Both the position numbers and the translations under genes were made by a program. A model generated the notes under the pieces. That model was not told where the DNA came from. It worked only from the letters and a program-made list of their open reading frames with translations, and did no database searches. DNA of 11,971 bases, taken from NCBI GenBank assembly GCA_012026715.1, contig VEPB01000453.1:1-11971 (forward strand), read 5' to 3'. Positions 8,372 to 11,971 of the stretch are shown piece by piece; within the stretch, counting starts at the first letter, position 1; the number at the start of each line of letters is the position of its first letter. This stretch comes from Methylococcaceae bacterium. Lineage in GTDB: Bacteria > Pseudomonadota > Gammaproteobacteria > Methylococcales > Methylococcaceae.

Positions 8372-8680
8372 ATGTTACCCCTCAGGACTTTCCTGGCTGC
8401 CTCGGCCTGCTTCTGTTTACTGGCCGGCTGCACCCGGCATGCGCTGGTGCAGGTCACGCCCAACGGTTATCTGGCGAGTCGCGAAGTCTATGATGGCCCG
8501 TTTGCTCCGGATCACTCCGGGCTGGAGAAAGAGGTCGTCGCCGAAGCCGATGCTTACGCCAGGGAACGCGGCAAGCTGGCCGTTCCGGTGGCCGGCGATC
8601 GCCATATCACGGGGATTTGGCGTAGCTTCTTGGCCTACGAATACCTCTTCCGGCTGAAGGATCCCAAAATCGAGCGTTGA
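8372..8680 (+). CDS. small predicted lipoprotein of unknown function
   Basis: This 102-residue exported protein has an N-terminal signal peptide: M1-L2-P3-L4-R5, a hydrophobic stretch 6-18, then lipobox LLAGC with Cys20 as the expected lipidation site. Residue 21 is Thr rather than Asp, so it should not carry the classic inner-membrane retention signal and may reach the outer membrane. The mature part begins with a short strand-like region, continues with an acidic helix (about 50-68, motif AYARERGK) and ends in a strand-rich segment (WRSFLAYEYLFRL). This resembles small periplasmic lipoproteins of unknown function, and I recognise no named family. It is divergent from yigZ across 71 bases and convergent with the small gene to its right. 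Lipoprotein status is well supported; function is unknown. Confidence 0.8.
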   Translation: MLPLRTFLAASACFCLLAGCTRHALVQVTPNGYLASREVYDGPFAPDHSGLEKEVVAEADAYARERGKLAVPVAGDRHITGIWRSFLAYEYLFRLKDPKIER

Positions 8681-8692
8681 GCGCCGTCGACC

Positions 8693-8827
8693 TCAGACTT
8701 CCTCGTAGGACGGCCGTTCGGAACGCAAGAACCCCTGAATGTGGAACGCCAGGATGTGGCGGGCATACTTGCACAGTGCCAGCAAGGGACTGTCCGCCAG
8801 TTCCTGTTCGATGAATGAGCTGTCCAT
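8693..8827 (-). CDS. small hypothetical protein (44 residues)
   Basis: ATG 8827 is preceded by GGAGG (8832-8836) at a four-base gap, and the frame runs 44 residues to TGA at 8693-8695. The product starts MDSSFIEQEL, has a mildly amphipathic and aromatic middle (LCKYARHILAFHIQGFL, about 19-34) and a charged end (SERPSYEEV). It has no signal peptide and no clear membrane helix. An in-frame ATG at 8911 would give 72 residues, but it lacks a ribosome site and adds a proline-rich, low-complexity stretch; a promoter candidate just upstream makes it possible all the same. Its end lies 12 bases from that of the lipoprotein gene. No known family is recognised. The evidence is a good start site plus protein-like composition, so confidence is moderate. 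Confidence 0.5.
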   Translation of the reverse strand: MDSSFIEQELADSPLLALCKYARHILAFHIQGFLRSERPSYEEV

Positions 8828-8831
8828 GTTG

Positions 8832-8836
8832 CCTCC
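8832..8836 (-). promoter_or_regulatory. Shine-Dalgarno GGAGG of the 44-residue ORF
   Basis: GGAGG on the minus strand, four bases before ATG 8827. It is the main reason to prefer this start over the upstream ATG at 8911. Confidence 0.5.
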
Positions 8837-8943
8837 GATGGGCTTCGGCTGGGGTGGGTAAGGTGGCGCTCCGTCTTCATGGCTCCCTAATAGTTGTTTT
8901 GCATCATTCATGCCGCTGTGGCTTTGTCATTTGAAATCATGTG

Positions 8944-8973
8944 ATTGAAGTTTTGCGTTCGGAGCAGTGTCAA
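8944..8973 (-). promoter_or_regulatory. candidate sigma-70 promoter for the small minus-strand gene
   Basis: A perfect TTGACA (8968-8973) is followed after 18 bases by TTCAAT (8944-8949, 4 of 6). Transcription would begin near 8937, giving a leader of about 110 bases to ATG 8827, or 26 bases to ATG 8911. It lies in an AT-richer gap (8912-9005) that contrasts with the GC-rich genes on either side, which is typical of a promoter region. Confidence 0.45.
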
Positions 8974-9005
8974 AAATTCCAACACGTTTAAGGACGAGGG
9001 AACTG

Positions 9006-10712
9006 TCAGGACATTGACGGCGGCTCGAAGGGTGGCATTTGCACAGTCCAATCGCCGAATTCGTCGAGGCTCAGCACCTGGCTGAAATGCTGCGGATACT
9101 TTTCCACTTTGCCAATCACGACGTACCCGATGCCGGCATCCGCCAGTCGCTGCAGCAGTTGTCCCGTCTGTTCCCGATTCAGGGCGCTGGTGGCACGGTT
9201 AAGGAACAGTAGCTGCGGGCGGGCCACCGCGATTGCCGCCAACGCCAGCACTTGCTGCTGTCCCAGGGTCAAACAGGCCGACCAGTCTCGCTCTTCGTCC
9301 AGTCCCCCGGGAATTTCCAGAAGTGGTGCCAGGGCGTCGTAAGCCCGGATAGCCTCCAGCAGCGCGGCATCGCTCTGCGGGCCCGCCTCACCCGTCAGGA
9401 TTTGACGCAGGCTGCCTGGCGGCAGATAGGGGCGTTCGCTCAGAAACTGTATCGCGCGGCCAGCAGGACGCCGGATGCGGCCGCTTCCGGCACCCCCAAT
9501 GGCCGCCGTGGCCTTGAACAAGGCTTCCTTGGCCCGTTCATTGGTGCCGGTAATGCCCAAGCGAACGGGTTCCGCGAACACCGCAGTCAGTTCCCGCACG
9601 AGTGGTGCTTCGCTCGGTCCCGCCAACAGGGTCAAGTTCTCGTATTCCAAGCGGGATTCGGCGGTCTCGGTGCGGATTTCCGAGCGTCCGTCGGAAGGGG
9701 GCGATTCGATGACCTGGCCGAGCGATCCCAGCCGGGCGATGACCGCGGCAAAGGACGAAATGGATTGGAATTGGTTGACGATGAGCGAGAAGGCCCCCAC
9801 CAAGTGGGCGAAGGCCATGGCCGACTGGGTGATGACGCCGAATTCCACCTGACCGGACAGATACAGGGGGGCGACCACCAGAGCCGGCAGGACCTGGATG
9901 AGGTAGTTGTAGCCGGTGGTGAAAAATCCCAGGTTACGGTGCACATTGATGATGCGGCTGCCGGTTGCGGGCAGCTCGTCGACCCGCCGATTCAAGCGCC
10001 GCCGGAAATGTTCCTCGCGCTGCCCCAACGCCACCGCTTCGGCATTTTCCCAAAGATGGATCAGTCCGGAGCGGAGATTGGCCTCGCGATCCAACAGGCT
10101 GTAATTGAGGCCGATCAGTGGACGTCCCAGCTTGATCGCCAGGTAGGATCCCACTATAGAATAAGCCAGGGTGACCGCGAACAGTATTGGACTTATGGTC
10201 CAGATGACGCCCGAAAAGGCGATGATGGTGACCGATCCATTGATGATCAGGAGGAGGAAGGACAGGGTGGTCGTGGTGAAACTCTTGACGTCTTCGGCGA
10301 TGCGTTCGTCCGGGTTCTCGATGGCGCCTTGCTGTTTCAGACAGTAGTAGTTGCGGTCCTTGAGAAAGGCATCGACCAACTGGCGGGTTAGCCAGGCGCG
10401 CCAGATCAGTCCCAACCGTTCCTCGGTGTAGCGATAGTAGACTGCGACCACGGTGCAGGCGGCGAATACCGCCAGGTAGATGCCGGCTTCGACCACGAAG
10501 CGGTCGGTTTGCCGTTCCGCCAGTGCGGTGATGAAGTCGCGCCCCACGTAGCTGCTGGCTACATTGAGGGCGTTGACGCCCAGCACCAGTATGAGCAGGC
10601 TCAGCACCAGCCACAGCCCTCGGCGGCCCTGGTCCGAGGCGGCGAAGCGCCGGATTACCGCGACCAGGCCTGGCCAAGTCGAGACAAGATCGGATTCGGT
10701 TTTGGCGTTCAT
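9006..10712 (-). CDS. YddA/SbmA-like ABC protein with membrane domain fused to a degenerate nucleotide-binding domain
   Basis: This 568-residue inner-membrane protein is close to the length of E. coli YddA. The membrane domain (about 20-335) is of the SbmA_BacA/ABC_membrane_2 type, with the family motif ENPDERIAEDV at 132-142 and hydrophobic segments near 33-52, 72-93, 149-170, 172-195, 268-286 and 297-315. The C-terminal ATPase domain (about 355-558) aligns throughout but its motifs are altered. Walker A reads GTNERAKEALF (389-399): Lys395 is kept, but Gly becomes Ala and Ser/Thr becomes Glu396. The Q-loop Gln is Glu426. The signature reads LTLGQQQ (481-487). Walker B reads LLFLNRATSALN, with Asp to Asn505, catalytic Glu to Arg506 and D-loop Asp to Asn512. 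The H-loop His is Lys535. The frame is uninterrupted, so it is not an obvious pseudogene. ATP hydrolysis is unlikely; transport, if any, may be ion-driven as in SbmA, whose substrates are peptides. The start has no clear Shine-Dalgarno sequence. Confidence 0.9.
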   Translation of the reverse strand: MNAKTESDLVSTWPGLVAVIRRFAASDQGRRGLWLVLSLLILVLGVNALNVASSYVGRDFITALAERQTDRFVVEAGIYLAVFAACTVVAVYYRYTEERLGLIWRAWLTRQLVDAFLKDRNYYCLKQQGAIENPDERIAEDVKSFTTTTLSFLLLIINGSVTIIAFSGVIWTISPILFAVTLAYSIVGSYLAIKLGRPLIGLNYSLLDREANLRSGLIHLWENAEAVALGQREEHFRRRLNRRVDELPATGSRIINVHRNLGFFTTGYNYLIQVLPALVVAPLYLSGQVEFGVITQSAMAFAHLVGAFSLIVNQFQSISSFAAVIARLGSLGQVIESPPSDGRSEIRTETAESRLEYENLTLLAGPSEAPLVRELTAVFAEPVRLGITGTNERAKEALFKATAAIGGAGSGRIRRPAGRAIQFLSERPYLPPGSLRQILTGEAGPQSDAALLEAIRAYDALAPLLEIPGGLDEERDWSACLTLGQQQVLALAAIAVARPQLLFLNRATSALNREQTGQLLQRLADAGIGYVVIGKVEKYPQHFSQVLSLDEFGDWTVQMPPFEPPSMS

Positions 10713-10738
10713 CGGCGAAAGTTCTTGTTCTTATCGAT

Positions 10739-10753
10739 TGGCCGCAGCGGCCA
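10739..10753. repeat. inverted repeat TGGCCG-CAG-CGGCCA
   Basis: A perfect 6-base inverted repeat with a 3-base spacer lies about 30 bases upstream of the ABC gene's start. It can form a short stable hairpin in its leader or serve as a small operator. No T-run follows on either strand, so it is not a good intrinsic terminator. Confidence 0.4.
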
Positions 10754-10781
10754 TTGTGGACTGGCTTAATTGCCCGGGCAA
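10753..10781 (-). promoter_or_regulatory. weak candidate promoter for the ABC gene
   Basis: TTGCCC (10776-10781) and CACAAT (10753-10758) are 17 bases apart on the minus strand, each matching 4 of 6 consensus bases. The -35 falls inside a 14-base perfect palindrome. If real, the ABC gene would have its own regulated promoter, separate from the upstream sugar kinase gene. Confidence 0.25.
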
Positions 10782-10782
10782 T
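10769..10782. repeat. perfect 14-base palindrome ATTGCCCGGGCAAT
   Basis: This self-complementary 14-mer has no central spacer and lies in the 104-base gap between the PfkB-family gene and the ABC gene. Spacer-less palindromes form poor hairpins but are typical of dimeric repressor sites. It overlaps the candidate -35 of the ABC gene. No binding protein is identified. Confidence 0.4.
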
Positions 10783-10816
10783 CGGCCCCGTGCCGGCGAA
10801 CTACGGCATCCGCCCG

Positions 10817-11719
10817 CTAACGTATGGGTAACGACTCAACCGCGACCTCCGGAAGCAGCGTTTCGACGTCCTCCGGTCGGATGGTCGCGACCTCCGGACG
10901 GCTGGCGTTGGCGCTGCCAGCCGCAGCGGCGTAGCGCAACCGGCGTTCCGGAGCCCAGCCTTGCAACCAGCCATGGGCCAGGCCCGCGAGGTAACAATCG
11001 CCGGAGCCGATGGGGTTGATCTGGCGGATGGACGGCGGCGTGATTCGCCAGCGGCCCTCGCCGCGACTCTCGACCGAGATGACCCCGGCCCCGTCGGTGA
11101 TGTGCAACTCCTCGACCCGCTCCCAACGGTAACCCGGCTGGTGTTCCTGCCGATTGGGCTTGGCCAGCGACGGCGCGACCGGACCTTCCAGGGCCCGCCG
11201 CATGGCGGCGCCGTAACTGTCCAACCAGCAAGGCAATCCGCAACGGCTGCACAATTCCAGCAGTTCGGCATAGAGGCTTTCGGCGGCCGGGTCGGGAACG
11301 GATCCGCTCGCAATGACCAGACGCACGCTTCCCGCCAATTGTTCAACCGTTCCCAGCAACGCCCGGCATTCATCGGCGGTGACGCTGAAGCCATGCGGAA
11401 ACACGGTCGTCGGGTGATTGAGATCGCTGGCGGTGGCCATGAAACCCACACGGAGCGGCGCGGCGGTGGCAACGCAGTGCTCGGCGATGCCATCGGCCCG
11501 GATCAGTTCCCTCAGCCAGGCGCCGCTATGACCTCCGGCAAAGCCCGTCAGGGCGACCGAATGGCCGTGACGGGCCAACACCCGCGCCACATTGACACCC
11601 TTACCCTCGGCAGTCATCGGCATGGTCCCCACCCGGTTCACGCTACCGACGCTGAAGCGGCCGCTGTGTACCAGGTTCAGAAGCGGATTGGCGTTGATGA
11701 CAAGGACGTCGAAGGCCAT
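10817..11719 (-). CDS. PfkB-family sugar (phosphate) kinase, 1-phosphofructokinase/LacC-like
   Basis: This 300-residue cytoplasmic ribokinase-fold enzyme is predicted to phosphorylate a sugar or sugar phosphate with ATP. Visible features are the N-terminal substrate region ending in GKGVNVARVLARHG (39-52, typical of the 1-phosphofructokinase/tagatose-6-phosphate kinase branch), AKPNRQE (186-192), the strand ITDGAGVI (207-214) and the anion-hole/catalytic motif NPIGSGDCYLAGLA (235-248), with D241 the expected base. The catalytic Asp is present, so it should be active. From KPN to GSGD there are about 51 residues, against about 70 in E. coli PfkB as I recall it, so a helical segment appears shortened. 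The start at ATG 11719 is backed by GGGGAGAG upstream. The ABC gene follows 104 bases downstream on the same strand, but no functional link is evident. The substrate cannot be assigned from sequence, so no gene symbol is given. Confidence 0.85.
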   Translation of the reverse strand: MAFDVLVINANPLLNLVHSGRFSVGSVNRVGTMPMTAEGKGVNVARVLARHGHSVALTGFAGGHSGAWLRELIRADGIAEHCVATAAPLRVGFMATASDLNHPTTVFPHGFSVTADECRALLGTVEQLAGSVRLVIASGSVPDPAAESLYAELLELCSRCGLPCWLDSYGAAMRRALEGPVAPSLAKPNRQEHQPGYRWERVEELHITDGAGVISVESRGEGRWRITPPSIRQINPIGSGDCYLAGLAHGWLQGWAPERRLRYAAAAGSANASRPEVATIRPEDVETLLPEVAVESLPIR

Positions 11720-11732
11720 GGCTAAGTGCTCT

Positions 11733-11745
11733 CCCCGGAACGGGG
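11733..11745 (-). promoter_or_regulatory. short hairpin overlapping the kinase gene's Shine-Dalgarno region
   Basis: On the minus strand CCCCG-TTC-CGGGG forms a 5-base-pair, 3-base-loop hairpin. The four G of its second arm are the beginning of the GGGGAGAG that precedes ATG 11719. Part of the ribosome site could thus be paired. The remaining AGAG stays free, so the effect may be small. Confidence 0.3.
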
Positions 11746-11922
11746 CGCGAGTATTGAGTGTTGTGGCGCCGGCCTGGGGACGATAGGCCTAACTCCGTCT
11801 GCCGGTATCAGCGGCATTGGGTTTGAGCATGGTCGATCAGGCGGAGATCCGGGCGAAAACACCCGTTCTGACTTGCTGCATGACGCATGCTCGACGGAAT
11901 GGCGAAAAGCTTGCGGGAGGGA
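11746..11922. other. non-coding gap between the sugar kinase gene and tRNA-Arg
   Basis: No open reading frame with a credible start is seen here. Two small inverted repeats are present: GCATG-ACG-CATGC at 11878-11890, and on the minus strand CGGGTG-TTTT-CGCCCG at 11850-11865 (one G-U pair), about 57 bases past the tRNA end. Neither is followed by a T-run, so neither is a convincing terminator. The promoter of the kinase gene should lie here, but I see no convincing -35/-10 pair. Confidence 0.4.
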
Positions 11923-11971
11923 TGGCGCGCCCGGCAGGATTCGAACCTGCGACCAACGGCTTCGGAAGCCG
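11923..11971 (-). tRNA. tRNA-Arg (anticodon CCG), 3' part, cut by the window edge
   Basis: Read on the minus strand from the window edge, the sequence gives the end of the anticodon stem-loop (loop TTCCGAA at 11961-11967, anticodon CCG, decoding CGG), variable loop TGGTC, T arm GCAGG/CCTGC with loop TTCGAAT (11939-11945), the acceptor strand CGGGCGC (11927-11933), discriminator G and an encoded CCA (11923-11925). The 5' half, including the D arm, lies outside the window. Only arginine tRNAs carry CCG in the anticodon, so the identity is firm as long as the missing half is normal. Confidence 0.9.

Noticed and set aside
9252..10391. 379-codon open frame on the + strand opposite the ABC gene
   Set aside because: It is antisense to a gene with clear family motifs, and its translation is rich in Gly, Asp and Gln with no domain pattern. 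Long antisense frames are common at this GC content.
9006..10712. ABC gene as a pseudogene
   Set aside because: There is no stop or frameshift, the length is normal for the family and the scaffold is preserved. Only functional residues changed, so it is kept as a coding gene with a degenerate domain.
10961..11725. 254-codon open frame on the + strand opposite the PfkB-family gene
   Set aside because: It is a shadow of the kinase gene; the minus strand carries GKGVN and GSGD motifs in frame.
11850..11890. Intrinsic terminator for the tRNA-Arg transcript
   Set aside because: The hairpins are short and no T-run follows them on the minus strand; the T bases are in the loop.
11923..11971. tRNA-Arg 3' end as an integration site for a mobile element
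   Set aside because: tRNA ends are common attachment sites, but I see no second copy of the tRNA end, no integrase and no composition shift in the window.

Overview
This GC-rich window looks like chromosomal DNA of a gammaproteobacterium. Its large PAS/hybrid-kinase signalling genes, YigZ protein and SbmA/YddA-type transporter would fit a methanotroph-like (Methylococcaceae) lineage, but that is an impression from gene style and I hold it with low confidence. No transposase, phage gene, CRISPR array or long repeat is visible.

Region 1 (about 1-7722, + strand) is a three-gene signalling operon. A REC-HD-GYP response regulator (predicted c-di-GMP phosphodiesterase) comes first. It is followed by an 848-residue membrane protein with a Cache-like sensor and three PAS domains but no output domain. 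Last is a 1315-residue hybrid histidine kinase (DUF4118-like membrane domain, four PAS domains, HisKA, HATPase, REC, Hpt). Both junctions are 4-base GTGA overlaps, so the three are probably translated in a coupled way. The expected phosphate path is His727 to Asp1021 to His1168 of the kinase and then to Asp57 of the regulator. The middle protein probably modulates the kinase.

Region 2 (7728-8827) holds three small genes: a YigZ/IMPACT family protein (minus strand, convergent with the kinase), a 102-residue lipoprotein (plus) and a 44-residue protein of unknown function (minus). yigZ has no Shine-Dalgarno sequence and a possible extended -10 element just ahead of its ATG, so it may be leaderless.

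Region 3 (9006-11719, minus strand) carries a PfkB-family sugar (phosphate) kinase followed by a full-length YddA/SbmA-like ABC protein. The fused nucleotide-binding domain of the ABC protein is altered at every catalytic motif, although the reading frame is intact. This is the most unusual item in the window. The window ends inside a tRNA-Arg(CCG) gene on the minus strand.
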